Positions 1-11,100 of a stretch of 64,000 nt of DNA are shown piece by piece. The position numbers and the translations under genes are program-made. Under the pieces are notes generated by a model that saw nothing but the letters and a program-made list of their open reading frames with translations, had not been told where the DNA came from and ran no database searches. The stretch's first letter is position 1. The number at the start of each line of letters is the position of its first letter. The DNA is from Megascapheus bottae (taxonomy: Eukaryota > Chordata > Mammalia > Rodentia > Geomyidae): positions 610,501 to 674,500 of the forward strand of contig JANJXV010000130.1 in assembly GCA_024803745.1 (NCBI GenBank), in the 5' to 3' direction.

Positions 1-229
1 ATTAAACAAAGTAACGAGAAGGCAGAGGAAGGGGCTGATTTTCTCGCCCGGGGAAGTCTTTGTTACAGAGTTCTGACCTTAAGAACTGACAGCAAAAGGT
101 TTTGTTCATGGAGCAACTCAGACAATGTCAGTTGGATAAAGAAGTCTGTTTGGATTTTTCAAAGTGCTGGAAGAGGAAGGGAGAGTTTAGAACTGGAAAT
201 GATGATGATGATGTTGGATACGGAGATAC

Positions 230-300
230 CTGGTCCTGAGTTCACATCCTAGCTCTCTCATTCCCAGCTGTGTGACAGTTCTCAGCTTTATCTGTGCTGG
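230..300 (+). repeat. MIR-like SINE fossil
   Basis: The segment reads as a degenerate MIR core: loss of specifics but the order 'gtcctgagttc', 'tagctctctc', 'agctgtgtgac' and 'ctcagctttatctg' matches the usual MIR progression from the gain-of-history core to the 'tgtgaccttgggc...ctcagtttcctcatctg' end. Old mammal-wide SINE, no function inferred. Confidence 0.45.
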
Positions 301-394
301 GTGATGGATATCCAGGGAGTATGCCCACTCCATCAGTCACAGCTGGCTCAGGTATTGGCTTAATGGAAGCCTGTCTGTCTGCCTGCCTGCCTTG

Positions 395-500
395 CTAGAT
401 TTTGAGTCCTATGAGGGGAAAAGATCTCATCTACTTTGTCTACCCGAGAGTCACTTCTCACCCCCCTCAGTAAATATTGGATGAGCATTTAATGAATTCA
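395..500 (+). repeat. L2 LINE 3'-end fossil
   Basis: The stretch 'ttttgagtcctatgaggggaaaagatc...gtaaatattggatgagcatttaatgaat' follows the L2 3' end pattern (gagggcagggac ... gctcaataaatatttgttgaatgaatgaa). It is an ancient LINE remnant without coding capacity. Confidence 0.5.
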
Positions 501-1338
501 CGAATAAGCAAAGTAAGACGTTTCATTTATCATACCTAGATAATCTTGACAACCACCCCAGGAGACGGGGCCTGCACGACTGCACCCTTTCCAAGCATCT
601 CCATTGGAGAACCAATTAGCCAGAAAGGTTAGACCAAAACAATTTTTTTTTCTTAAATTCACAAGAACAGACTTTTTTCTGTAATCTTTACCTTGAACCT
701 TTCTCCCAATTCCCCAAGACTTTCTGCCACACATGCAAAGACTTTCTTCTGAATTTCAAAATCCTCATTCCCATCCCCTTCCCCAGACCCTAGATGATGG
801 AACTAAAGAATCACAAAGAATCAAAATACAGCCTTTGTTCTCATTGAAAAGTCCTTGTTTGCCTGCAGGTGAAGGCCCATGAAATCATTTCACACAAGAC
901 AGACAGGCATGCGATGTTTCCCGTCACACATCTGCATCCCACCTGCTTGGACCACTCATCTTATATGGTCCAATGTGCAGTAACCATTGAGGCACATCCC
1001 CTCTAAAATCAACATTTTTCTTGGTAACCTGATCTGCCTCTTTGCTTTATACTTCACATCGCCTCAGAGATTTTATTCTGCCAATGGAAAATGAACGAAT
1101 GCCATTTCTTTGGATCTACTTTTGTTAGAAAGGAATAGCATATCTCATTCTGGGAAGACCATTATCAACTGGTATCACAATGCCCACCTTTGTCTCTGCT
1201 CTAGAATTTCAGAGATATGAACCTTACAAGTCTATGGATTCATTCTGTTTTGCCATTTTTGTGGGCAATCCATTAGCCTGTCAGAGGCCAGTGAGCCAAG
1301 GACAATTGTAGATCTTTGTTTTCTTTTTCAATTTCCTT
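501..1338. other. Unique non-repetitive sequence
   Basis: About 840 bases of AT-rich sequence. A 78-codon minus ORF in it has no recognisable domain and no supporting context. I see no gene, RNA gene or recent repeat here. Confidence 0.4.
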
Positions 1339-1339
1339 T

Positions 1340-1557
1340 TTTTTTTCTTGATGGTACCACTGGTGGAATTCAGGGCCTCATGCTTCCTGAGCAAGCACTC
1401 TGCCATTTGAGCACACAGTAGTCCTTTTCAGTTCACTTGCTTTTAGTTTCTCAAATAGATTCTTGGGCTTTTACCCAGGCTTTCTTCAGATCACGATCCT
1501 CCTACTTCTGCCTCCTGAGTACCTGGGATGACAGATATGGGCTACCATGCCCAGCAA
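1340..1557 (-). repeat. B1-dID-type SINE, antisense
   Basis: Read on the minus strand it starts with a B1/7SL-like half (complement of 'cctcctgagtacctgggatgacag...gctaccatgcccagc') and continues into a tRNA-Ala/ID-like half (complement of 'ggtggaattcagggcctcatgcttcctgagcaagcactctgccatttgagc'). Diverged, so older than the Geo-type SINEs. Confidence 0.7.
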
Positions 1558-1924
1558 TGCAAATCATAAGTTTTTAAGATCAAATAGAATAAAGGATGGT
1601 TGGCTATCATTGATTTTCTGAGAAATCAATATCCAAATCAACTATCTAAGTCACCATTTACATTCAAATAGTCTACACAAAGCTACGGTGTTCTTGAGCC
1701 CAGTTCCACAGTCAGGTTAGAAACCTATGGGTTGGAATAACTACTATAAATCGGACTTTTCCAAATATAAGTGATTGTCTTTTAGACCACATGGAATGCT
1801 TACAGAAATTGTGAATTCCAAGGCTTACCTCCTAGAGAGTTTAATAACACAGGGGACCCCCAGAATGTATAGCCCTGATCCATACCCTGCTTCTGCAGGA
1901 AGGGGCTTCAAGTAACTTCATGAG

Positions 1925-2030
1925 CTCATTGCACGCCCTCCAGTGCGACACTCAAGTGCTCTCAGGCTTAATTTCCTCATCTGAACACCAGGTACGAAAA
2001 CACCCAGGCAATGTCACGAAATGCTGCCAA
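1925..2030 (+). repeat. Possible MIR fossil
   Basis: 'caggcttaatttcctcatctgaacaccaggtacg' resembles the MIR 3' end 'cctcagtttcctcatctgtaaaatggg'. Only this part is recognisable. Confidence 0.35.
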
Positions 2031-2200
2031 GTTAATCTGTGCGGAGGTGGTTGGCAATTCTATCAAGTGCTCTATACAGGTATAAAGTATTCCAGTTTTC
2101 AGCTCACTTGGTTGTAATGTTTTTTATTTTTGCTTATTGGGGACCAGTTTCAGGTGATTTGCAAGGTCCACTGTATAAAGGAAATATAAAAAGCAAATTT

Positions 2201-2390
2201 GGGCTGGGAGTTTGGCCTACTGGTAGAGTGTTTGCTTTGCATGCACAGAGACCCAGGTTCGATTCCTTGGTACCACATACATAGAAAAAAGCCGGAAGTG
2301 GTGCTGAAGCTCAAGTGGTAGAGCTCTAGCCTTGAGAAAGTCCAAGGACAGTGCTCAGGCCCTGAGCTCAAGCCCAGGACTGGTTTAAAA
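2201..2390 (+). repeat. IDL-Geo SINE with perfect target-site duplication
   Basis: The left half (about 2201-2286) is tRNA-Ala-like with an A box ('tttggcctactggtagag') and B box ('ggttcgattcc'). The right half (about 2291-2382) is the Geo module ('ggaagtggtgctgaagctcaagtggtagag...ctgagctcaagcccaggactgg'), ended by an A-rich tail. A perfect 13-bp duplication, aaaaagcaaattt, flanks it at 2188-2200 and 2391-2403, showing L1-type retroposition and a fairly recent insertion. The tRNA-like half is not a functional tRNA gene. Confidence 0.92.
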
Positions 2391-2475
2391 AAAAAGCAAA
2401 TTTGATGATGATGCCAAGCTGATAGCCATGGGGGTTCTAAACTGCATGGGTTCTGTGGGTGTGTCGAAAACTTAA

Positions 2476-2676
2476 GGAGTAATGGCTGTAATCCTAGAGG
2501 CCATTCTGGAGGCTAGAATATGAGAAAAGTCTATGGGAGACTCTTATCTCCAATTCACTACCAAAAGCAACAACAAAAGAAACAGAAATGGAGCTGTGGT
2601 TCAAGTGGTGAAGCTCTAGAGTTTCTGCAAAGAAGCTCAGGTATAGCACCCAGCCCTAAGTTCAAAACAAAAACAA
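2476..2676 (+). repeat. 7SL-Geo SINE, diverged
   Basis: Left half has 'ggctgtaatcctagaggcc...ggaggct' and 'gagactcttatctccaatt'; right half has 'gagctgtggttcaagtggtgaagctctag' and 'cagccctaagttcaaa'. Several internal losses; directly abuts the next SINE. Confidence 0.75.
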
Positions 2677-2677
2677 A

Positions 2678-2908
2678 GCCCAGCATGGTGGCTCATGCCT
2701 GTAATCCTAGCTACTCAGGAGGCTGAGATCTGAGGATCAAGGTTCAAAGCCAGCCCCAGCACAAAAGGACCTGAGACTCTTATCTCCAATTAACCTCTAG
2801 AAAACAGGAAGTGGGGCTTGGCTCAAGGGTCGGGTGGTAGCCTTGAGCCGAAGAGCTCAGGGACAGCACCCAGGCTGAGTTCAAGCCCTATGACCCACAA
2901 AAAAAAAA
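2678..2908 (+). repeat. 7SL-Geo SINE
   Basis: Clear 7SL/B1-like head ('ggtggctcatgcctgtaatcctag') with 'actcaggaggctgagatctgaggatc', linker 'gactcttatctccaattaacc', then Geo-like tail region with 'ggtagccttgag' and 'gagttcaagccc', ending in a 10-A tail. Head-to-tail with the preceding SINE. Confidence 0.88.
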
Positions 2909-3344
2909 GACAATTCTAGCCCAAAGTCAATGGCAAATAGTGGTAACATGTCCAACTCTTAAGTAAAAGGTGACAGCTTTGGAAAAGCTACTGAAGATTC
3001 AAAACCACTACTGTGTATGCACACTCCCCCACCTCTCCTTCCATTGTCCCAGGATTAAATATTCATTGCCTTTCTCTGTGCAAACAGAGACAGAGCCTAA
3101 GACACACATCATAAAAAATGCAATGTAAAGTTTCTCCCTAATTTCAGTTTCTGTATTAGAAATGCATTTTTGAATGACCTTCCCACTGCTGGGGTCGAAC
3201 ACCTAATCTTCCCTGCCCGGGTGAGTGTTATTCTGGGGAAACGTGTGTGTGTATGGAAGACCAAGAGATCAAGGACAAATCCCCATCAGCTGTCTGGCAA
3301 TCCTCACCCCATCAACACACACAGTGTTCAACATATGTTCAGGA

Positions 3345-3530
3345 AGTCAGGCGCTGGTAGCTCATACCTGTAATCCTAGCTACTCAGAAGGCTGAGATCT
3401 GAGGATCATGGTTCAAAGCCAGCCTGGGCAGGAAAAGTCCAGGAGACTTTTATCTCCAATCCATCACCAGAAAAACAGAAGCGACACTGTGACTCAAAGC
3501 AGTAGAACACTAGCCTGCAGAAAAAGATGA
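3345..3530 (+). repeat. 7SL-Geo SINE, 3' part degraded
   Basis: Head 'gcgctggtagctcatacctg', then the 'actcagaaggctgagatctg' block, then linker 'agacttttatctccaat'; the Geo part is recognisable to about 'agtagaacactagcctg' and then lost. Confidence 0.82.
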
Positions 3531-4604
3531 AGGCCCACAACCAGCGTGAGCCACTGGCACTCTGTTTCCACTGCTCTTTTGAAGGCAGGGATATTTACAT
3601 TAACATATTGTATATGATTCCTATGAAACTCCAAATACGCGTGAAAGAAAATACAACAGCACTCACCAAGTTCTACTGCGTTTTCTTCCGACTAACTCCT
3701 GTTTACAAACGTTGAAGGCTCTGGTGTAGCTCAGGAAACCTTTTCAAAGCTCCAGCAGTTAATTATAGCTGACTCTGGGGCTGGGAAAGCCGACTACACT
3801 ACACTCTGAGATCAATGGCTCTGGCTAGACTGGGAGGGGAGAAATGCCACTCAGATGGTAATCACTGAATGCTTCTCAAACCCAGGGAAGCAAGGCAGGG
3901 CCTCACTCCCATAATCCTCTGCACCAGCTCTTCCACACAGGTCAATGCAAAAGCAGCCTGCACTCCCCAAGCAAAACCTGCCACAGCTCTCCAGAGAAAC
4001 AAACGACATTCCCATACAGAACGTATTATGTGTATATATTACTACTTACGCTATCATAATACATGCAAATGTAAAGAATATAACGTAGAATATCCAAACA
4101 TACAATGAAGTGCATCACTGATTGTTGAGCCCTCCAGCTGGGCCCATAGCCTGTGCTGCAACTACAGAACTTGAGCGGGCAGATGTCTCTATTGGTATAT
4201 TGGCTTACATTACTGTGGATGCGCACTCAAGAGTGAGACTTATTTACTTGGGCTTTCCCCCCCCATTCTGTCAATTAGAAAGGGCAAGCCCTGGTTTGCC
4301 ACCTTCTCCACCATTGTAACTGCTTTGCTTACTATACGGAAGTCCTCAGGTAATTCTTGCCAAGTGGATGGATGCTGGCAAAAGACTTAGAGAAACCATC
4401 TGCCAAGAATTAATAGAGGTTACTCTGCAGAGAGATTAGGAGATGACTTTTAAATACACTGCTGTTACCCTTTTTAATTTTAATATTTTTGGAGCCAACT
4501 TCTGCGGAAACTATTTTTCTAATGAAGAAGAAAATGAAATGAATGTAGCTTGGGACCCAAGTGATCCCAAACATGAATAGTAGCTAAGAAGTTTAGCCTT
4601 CAAA
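3531..4604. other. Unique sequence, no gene seen
   Basis: About 1.07 kb with four or five ORFs of 60-80 codons on both strands, none with a recognisable domain or a Kozak-plus-splice context. I see no repeat family here. Confidence 0.35.
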
Positions 4605-4720
4605 AGCCAGGCACGTGCCTGTCATCCTAGTCACTCAGGAGGCTGAGACCTGAGGATCACAGTCCAAAGCCAGCCTGGACAGAAAAGTCCATGAGACTCG
4701 AATCTCTGCTTAATCAACAA
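4605..4720 (+). repeat. 7SL-type SINE, 3'-truncated
   Basis: Head 'aagccaggcacgtgcctgtcatcc' and 'actcaggaggctgagacctgaggatcac' followed by 'gtccatgagactcgaatctc'; the Geo half is missing. Confidence 0.78.
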
Positions 4721-5600
4721 AGCTCATTGGTGGGTGAGAAGAATGCACAGCACTGACACCCATGGAGGGACGGTGTAAGTAGATCAGGCCTCTGCCGCCA
4801 GGGGGCGTCTCCTCCATCTAGAGCTGCATGGCCAGCTGGTGAACAGGAGGGGAAGGCTGTCCTTTGAGATGCTATCTGTAATGCAGCCAGCTGGCAGATA
4901 GCTTGGTGCAACGCAAGCCTGGCATTTAATAAACCAGAAGTGTCGTTTTACTACTGAACCCTCTCCTTTATACTAAGAAGATAATGAAGACACTATCTGG
5001 CATTTCTTGGGGCATCTGGAAGAGTTAAAGAAGTGAAGAGCTTGCTTTGCTCTGGAGAGGAGGAAGATAAATCTTTACACGCGGAGGAAAAGCCTGTATA
5101 AAAAATGGATCTTCTTTGGTATTGGAGGAGAGGAGGGAGCTATAATTTGTTTGTAAAGGGCACTTCGAAGTTTTACTTCAGCAATTTTATTACAAATTAA
5201 CAAGACAACCCTCATAAGCATAAAATAACAACCATAAAGATAGAGGTGGGATTTTTTTTAAAGCTTTTATCTCAACCAGTAGGAATGCTGTTATAAAAGA
5301 TGGATACGTAAAATAAGGCAGAGGATAGTTTTGGATAAGAGGGTGAACTAGAATGCCCTGCACGTCACAGACACAGGATACTAGGAATGGAAGTTTGGGG
5401 GATTAATTGAAGAAGAGTTCTCCAGAGATATAAAGAGAGGCAGAGAAAGTGAATTCCTGAGAAAAATGATAATCAGGGTGATGTTCCCCCCAGTGCCAGG
5501 AATTGTTTGATGAATCGGTGGCATTTTGATATCTAATATTTCATTTCAAGTGATTGCTTATCATGGTTCATGCTGTAATTTCCTGCCATTAGCCAAAGCA
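4721..5600. other. Unique sequence, no gene seen
   Basis: Mostly AT-rich unique DNA; a 65-codon minus ORF (4714-4911) overlaps a slightly GC-rich patch but shows nothing recognisable. Confidence 0.35.
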
Positions 5601-5808
5601 AGAAGGGGAGGGGGGAGAGGGGGAGGGAGGGAGAGGGAGGAGGAGAAGGAAGGGGAGAGGAAGGGGGAGAGGGAGAGGGGGAGAGAGGTGGAGGGAGAGG
5701 GGGAGAGAGGTGGAGGGAGGGAGGGAGGGAGGGGAGAGGGAGGGGGAGAGGGGGAGAGAGAGGGAGAGAGAGAGAGAGGAAGAGAGAGAGAGAGGAAGAG
5801 AGAGAGAG
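5601..5808 (+). repeat. Polypurine (GGGA/GAGA)n tract
   Basis: About 208 bases almost entirely A and G on the plus strand, starting G-rich (ggggagggg blocks) and ending in (ga)n. The 84-97 codon ORFs in it on both strands are low-complexity translations (Arg/Glu/Gly or Ser/Pro/Leu) and not genes. Such mirror-rich purine runs can adopt triplex or G-quadruplex structure. Confidence 0.95.
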
Positions 5809-6719
5809 TCTCCATTTAAACAAGTCACACCATGAGGACTAAACCTGTCATTATTAAGCATAAGAGAATCTTCAAGAGACTACTTTTCTAGTTAATATAG
5901 CTAATTCGAACTAGTACCGAGGCTTTCCTATGTATTAGGAAAACTATGGAAACTTGTATTTTCAGACTTTGCTCTTTATTTTCCCGGAATTGACAAGTTT
6001 TTCAGATCAAATTCTCTTTAAATCCAAAAGCAGACCCTTTTCATAGAAACAAAGAATTTAGTTAATATATAGATTTTATTTCCACACACAATAAAAAGAA
6101 GTTGCCGCTGTGGCATTATTTTAAGAAAAGCTGTGAGAGTTGAGAAGCAACAAGTGATAACTCCCCAGAGGTAGAAACCCAACACAAGACAGGACCAGAG
6201 CAAAGAATCCCTGTAGACACCGGACGAGGTATCAGACTTTTTTTTCTCCCCCCTTGGATCAGAGCTCAATGCTTCCATTTAAAATGTTCACCAATTCAAT
6301 GCATATTTAAGGCTGCATGGTGTAATGTGTACACACAATGGAATGGCTACCGTGGCCCAGCCATCCTTCATCTCATGTAGCTTGTGTCTATGGCAAAACA
6401 CCTCAAATCTATACTCGCAAAAATAAGTCTGTACATTGTAGATGAACAGGAAAACGAGGAAACAGCTCAAAAGTCAGGAAACAAAGGGGAGCTGGCAAGG
6501 ATTCCCAGAGGAAGTGACATTTGAAGGATGAGGAAGATGGTCTCACCACACTGGTGGAAGCAGCTACCTGAAAGTACAGGGGACATATGAGTCTGGGTGG
6601 GGAAACCAAGAAATGTTTGGTATTATCAGAGTTGATGAAGGTTATGGAGAAGTAACAGGATCTGACTTTGAAAAGTAGTCAGAGGTCTCTGGTCTGTATT
6701 GATAGGAACCTTTTTGTTG
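5809..6719. other. Unique sequence, no gene seen
   Basis: About 0.9 kb between a purine tract and a SINE. Three minus ORFs of 60-86 codons overlap here; none shows a domain. One (6288-6470) begins with a hydrophobic stretch, which is common by chance in T-rich antisense DNA. Confidence 0.35.
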
Positions 6720-6942
6720 TTTCTTGTCATTTGTGGGGCTTGAACTCGAGGCCTGACCGTCTTTTGCACAAGGCTAATGATCTACTACTTTGAGCCACAG
6801 CTCTACTTCTGGTTTGTGAGTGGTTCACTAAGGATGAGAGTTTTACTGGGACTTTTCTGCCCCGGCTAGCTTCAAATTGCAATCCTCGGATTTCAGTCTC
6901 CCGAGTAGCTAGGATTACAGATGTGAGCCACTGGCACCCAGT
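6720..6942 (-). repeat. 7SL-Geo SINE, antisense
   Basis: On plus it reads as the complement: 'ggggcttgaactcgaggcctga', 'ctactttgagccacagctctacttctggtt', then 'tcagtctcccgagtagctaggattacagatgtgagccac' (shown in parts). Full length, moderately diverged. Confidence 0.88.
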
Positions 6943-7494
6943 TTGATATGAACTTCAAAAGATCCATTCAGTGTAGAGAAGGAAAACTGGAGATTATGTA
7001 AGGATGCAAAAGACTCCTATTTCTAATAGACACTCTACCACTAACTTAAGCAATCCACTTTCCCAGCCTTCAGAACCTTCAAGAAAAGCCTGGGGAGATG
7101 TGTTTCTGTCCTCTGAACACTGTGTAAAAACACAAGTGGGAATGAGGAGGCGGGAAATGGCATATCTAAGAATGAGCTAGGATAAACCTACCGAAGGGGA
7201 GCACTCCACTAAAAGTGCTCAGAACAAATGCATGGGATGCAGAAAGCCCTCTGAGTCACCAAGTTCCGCGGGCAAAGCATGCTGCCACCCAGAAATCTGG
7301 AAGAAACCTCCATGGTGTTTTTCATGGCAGTGACATGATTTTCTATTTCCTTCCACCACATACAAAGGCTCCAGGTCATCCTCATTCTTGCAAATACAAT
7401 GGTCTTCTGATGTCAGCAGGCTGGCAGCTTTGAGCCTTGATCTTGATAGCTTTGATGTTTTTCACTTCCCTCATGACTGGTAACTGGAAACCTT

Positions 7495-7880
7495 TTTTTT
7501 CCCCCCCTCTTGAATGAATAAACACATTGGTCATTTCTAGATGCTCCTTGGAGAAACTCTATGCAGAGTCTCTGGCCTGTTTTCTAATGGACTTGTTAAC
7601 ACTGCATTGGTAATTGGACTGTAGGAGCTCTTCGTGTATTTCAGAAATTAGGCCTTTGTTTTTTTCTTTCCACAGGCATCCCAAGGGCTGGCAGACATTT
7701 TCTCACACGTTTGCAAGTTTCCATTTTGTCAGTGACGTATTTCTTTTTGCCGCACAGAAGCTCTTAAGTTCGATGCAGTCTCATCTGTCTACTTTTGCTT
7801 TTCCTCCAGATGTTGCTGAAGTTAATTCCGTGACTTCTCTGTCAAGACCGCGTCTGGTGAGGCTTTGACTTTTTGTTCCA
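7495..7880 (-). repeat. Old LINE-1 ORF2 fragment, antisense
   Basis: The plus strand carries 'cgcacagaagctcttaagttcgatgcagtctcatctgtc' in pieces that match the antisense of the conserved L1 ORF2 segment encoding '...W DLIKLKSFC TAK...' ahead of the C-terminal domain. The frame is not intact and divergence is high, so this copy is older than the 13-kb and 39-kb L1s. An 84-codon plus ORF (7614-7868) is only the antisense shadow. Confidence 0.65.
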
Positions 7881-8470
7881 AAAGTTTTACCCACAAGAAA
7901 AAAACATTTGAAATCACCGCCTTGAGTGATTAGTACACCAAAATCTCGAGAACAATTAGCATTCCCAAAATGCTGCTCGTATGTGAATGGCTTTCACTGG
8001 CATCAGAATGACCAAATTAGATCAATTAATTCTATCATTTAATTAATTACATGTCCCAGGGCTATCTTAAAGGCCTCAGATAACAACTGAAAAGAAACCC
8101 CAAACAGTTGCTTTGATATCAAGTAGTTACATCCCTAAGTCTTACTTAATAAGGAATAGCCCAATTGAAAACAAGAGGGCATTATTATTTTATCAGCACT
8201 CTGAAACAAATGCACTAAATGGTTTGTTACCAATCTGCAAGTTATCTTTATACCATCCAGACGAGGTAGTTCAAATCCTACGTGATTTGCATGTAAGCCC
8301 TTCTGGTCACCACACAATCAAACTGAATAATGTCACTCATCTTCAGGTAAAATGGTGTTTATAATGTCCTGAGAGACTATAGGGACCGCCAGTAGTCCTC
8401 TTTTCCTTCTCTCACATGAAAATATAGCATTTGAAATTTGAAAGATAGAAAACAAAACCCAGACTTCATA
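7881..8470. other. Unique sequence, no gene seen
   Basis: AT-rich; two overlapping 60-83 codon ORFs on opposite strands at 8113-8364 without recognisable features. Confidence 0.35.
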
Positions 8471-8472
8471 GG

Positions 8473-8707
8473 TGCCAATTCTGGGCCTTGAACTCAGTGC
8501 CTAGGTGCTGCCCCTGAGTGTTTTGCTCAAGGCTAGTACTGTACCACTTGAGTCACAGCTCCACTTCCAGCTTTTTTGGGAGTGGTTTCTTTAGAGATAA
8601 GAGACTTATGGACTTTACTGGCCAGGCTGGCTTCAAACGGAGGGATTCTCAGATCTCAGCCTCCTGAGTATCTAGGATTCCAGGTGTGAGTGATTGATGC
8701 CCAGCTA
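8473..8707 (-). repeat. 7SL-Geo SINE, antisense
   Basis: Complement of the Geo half first ('gggccttgaactcagtgcc', 'accacttgagtcacagctccac'), then complement of linker and 7SL half ('ataagagacttatggacttt', 'gatctcagcctcctgagta'). Full length. Confidence 0.88.
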
Positions 8708-9780
8708 ACACTCAGATTTTCCACTTTCATCCCTGTGCTGGTTGACGAGGCATTCAGTGAGTTCAGCATGTGAATGGAGACCATTTACAATTTCCCTGGA
8801 CACCTTTCCACACCCGACTTTCTTCACCTTCTCATGCACATAGAGACACACAAGAAGAAATTCCAACCATACAAAACAGAATTCTGAAAGCTCTCATTAC
8901 AAAGCCCAGTAAGAATCAAAACTCCACCATAGATAATTAGCTTACATGCCGCTCTGATCACACCACGGTGTCATCTCTAGGCTGCAGGGAAGATGTCTTT
9001 AACTATAGACAACATTATCATGACTCGTACAACAGAAGAGATTCTGAGACAAGGATTTCAGTGCCTGATAATACACAGTACAGGGACAGTGGAGGTGCTG
9101 GAGCCTGAGAATTTACAAAATCAGGAGGAATCAGAAGGGAAAATGTCACAGTCTCACTTTGATATTCTGCCCCGCTCCCCTTAATTATTGTGCTACACTG
9201 TTTGCTGAGGAATGCCATAATCAAGCATCATTTTCTTGTCTAACCCTATGGTGATGTCCCAGCTTGCAGGTCTTAAGCTCACCCCCAAACATAAGACACG
9301 GGATCTTCCCAATCTGCTTTGATGCCCTAACCCTGTGAACAGAATTTCCTTACTGGCAATACAGCCTGGTAAGCACTTCTGTCATTTGCTGCCAAAAACT
9401 CGCTCAAAAACTTGATGCTTCTCTTAATTCTGCACATGAATTCAAATTTGCTATACCAGAAATCTATCTGCTGTCAATCACAGATCATCAATAATAGATA
9501 ATAATATCCATATCATTACGTCCGTGGTAGCAATTTATCTGTCTGCATAACCACTTGGTTGGTGATGGCTGTTCACTTTTCAGAGAGAAGTTCAGAAGAG
9601 TTCCGTGGGTTTGTCCCAAGCAACAGCATACTGAGGAAATGGCTGAATTTGTACCTCACGGTCCATCTCCTTTCCACCGAGTGGTCAGGAGGTCAATGTG
9701 TTCTACAGTACACACACTCTTTGCTAGAAATAGAAAGGAATTTCTTTTGGGCAATACTTAGGTTTCCTCTCAGGTCTTTG
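8708..9780. other. Unique sequence, no gene seen
   Basis: About 1.07 kb. Overlapping 63-76 codon ORFs near 8993-9224 and 9555-9789 lack domains and splice context. No recent repeat seen. Confidence 0.35.
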
Positions 9781-9782
9781 CA

Positions 9783-10003
9783 CTGCTAGACAGGTACTGT
9801 ACCACTGGAACTATGTTCCTAGATTTTTGTTTTGGAGTTCTTTTTCACACAGGGTCTGTCTGTTTGTGTCTCTGTCTGTCTCTCTGTCTCTCTGTCTCTC
9901 TGTCTCTCTGTCTCTCTCTCTCTTTCTCTCTCGCTTTATGATCATTCTATATATGCCTCCTGTATATGGCTAGGATTACAGGTATATACCGCCACACCTA
10001 AGA
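9783..10003 (-). repeat. B1-dID-type SINE, antisense, split by a CT-rich microsatellite
   Basis: Complement of an ID-like half ('ctagacaggtactgtaccactggaac') at the left and complement of a B1 half ('tggctaggattacaggtatataccgcc') at the right. The middle is replaced by the (tgtctc)n array. Confidence 0.6.
9853..9934 (+). repeat. (TGTCTC)n / (TC)n microsatellite
   Basis: Runs of tgtctc and tgtctctc with a final (tc)n block, inside a SINE remnant. The plus-strand 87-codon ORF over it (Ser/Leu/Cys/Val) is low complexity. Confidence 0.9.
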
Positions 10004-10757
10004 GGAGAAGCTTTTTTCAAAAAAAATGGGTGAAGTTCTGTATTTGGAGTTGTTTTGAAACTGACATTGGTGTCAACAAAATGACACCAACATGATAAAA
10101 CTAGTGAGTAATGTAAAATGCCATGAGCCAGTGTGAGGGCTTAGATCTGGAATGTATCTATAGACAAGTATGGTGGGATTGGGGGAGGGGTTGTAATTCG
10201 TGGTAAGGAAAGTGGTTGTGTTAGCATCCTGCCCCTGTGACAATACAGCTAAGAAAAATAACTCATCTATTCTACCTGCATTTTTATGTTTATACAATAG
10301 GTGCCTCCAAGTTGGACTTATGAGCAAAGAGTATCCCTCTCATTTCATTAAGATGTGCTGTACTCATTTCTTTTATTTTAAAAAATGGCATTATATTTGA
10401 ATTGCAACATGCTGCCCATTTTTTTTTCCAGATGAGAAGTCAACTGACGGACGCTGTAATTTGGAAGTGCGTGTGTGCATGAGAAGGTCCCAGCAGGCTC
10501 CATTTCTGATCCATTAGATCAGTAATTACAACACAAAGTCAGGGGACAAATATTAATGCATCAGGAAATCTTGGAAGAAATGTCAAACTACCCACACAGC
10601 ACAGCTTCCTTGGATCTTCAGAGTGACCTGAATACTTAATAACTAGAGTAGAAGACTTCATTGTAAGGAGGCCACCAGGTTATTCCAGGAAGGCCACTCC
10701 TGTGCCATTCCACACCCCATCCCCCAAGAAAGTCACATGAAAAAGTGGCCCAAAAGG
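10004..10757. other. Unique sequence, no gene seen
   Basis: About 750 bases without recognisable repeat or gene; a few 60-85 codon ORFs without domains. Confidence 0.35.
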
Positions 10758-10990
10758 GCCAGGGGTTATGATGCATGCCTGTAATCTCAGCTAGGGATAA
10801 GAGATAATGAAGATATAGTCCTTGTCAAAAACAGAAGACCTTATCTAAAAAAAATAAGCTAAACAAAAGGGAAAGGGGGGGGGAGAGAGGAAGGGAGGAA
10901 GGAAAAAAGCTGTGGACATAGCCCAAGTGACAGTGTTTGCTCAGTATGTGCTAAACCATAGGCTTACTCCCTAGAACCACAGACAACAAC
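10758..10990 (+). repeat. B1-dID-type SINE with internal purine run
   Basis: B1-like head ('gatgcatgcctgtaatctcagc', 'gaccttatctaaaaa'), an A/G-rich linker at about 10860-10908 containing nine consecutive G, and an ID-like half ('gcccaagtgacagtgtttgctcagtatg', 'cttactccctagaaccac'). Confidence 0.65.
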
Positions 10991-10999
10991 AAATAGTTT

Positions 11000-11100
11000 A
11001 TCCATATTTTGAAGGCAAGTAAACTCAAAAAGGTTGTCACTAACCCCAAAGGCACACAGCCAGTAAGAAAGGATTGGACCTGGGCTTCTTTTCCTACCAT
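11000..11100 (+). repeat. MIR fossil
   Basis: 'gaaggcaagtaaactcaaaaaggttgtcac' followed by 'aaaggcacacagccagtaagaaaggattggacctggg' (in parts) matches the MIR core: aaactgaggcccagagaggttaag ... caaggtcacacagctagtaagtggc. Confidence 0.6.

Noticed and set aside
3136..3214. Candidate plus-strand exon (acceptor 'ctccctaatttcag', donor 'cccgg|gtgagt')
   Set aside because: Isolated, no partner exons with compatible phase nearby, no recognisable peptide; useful as a reminder of how often splice-like signals occur by chance.
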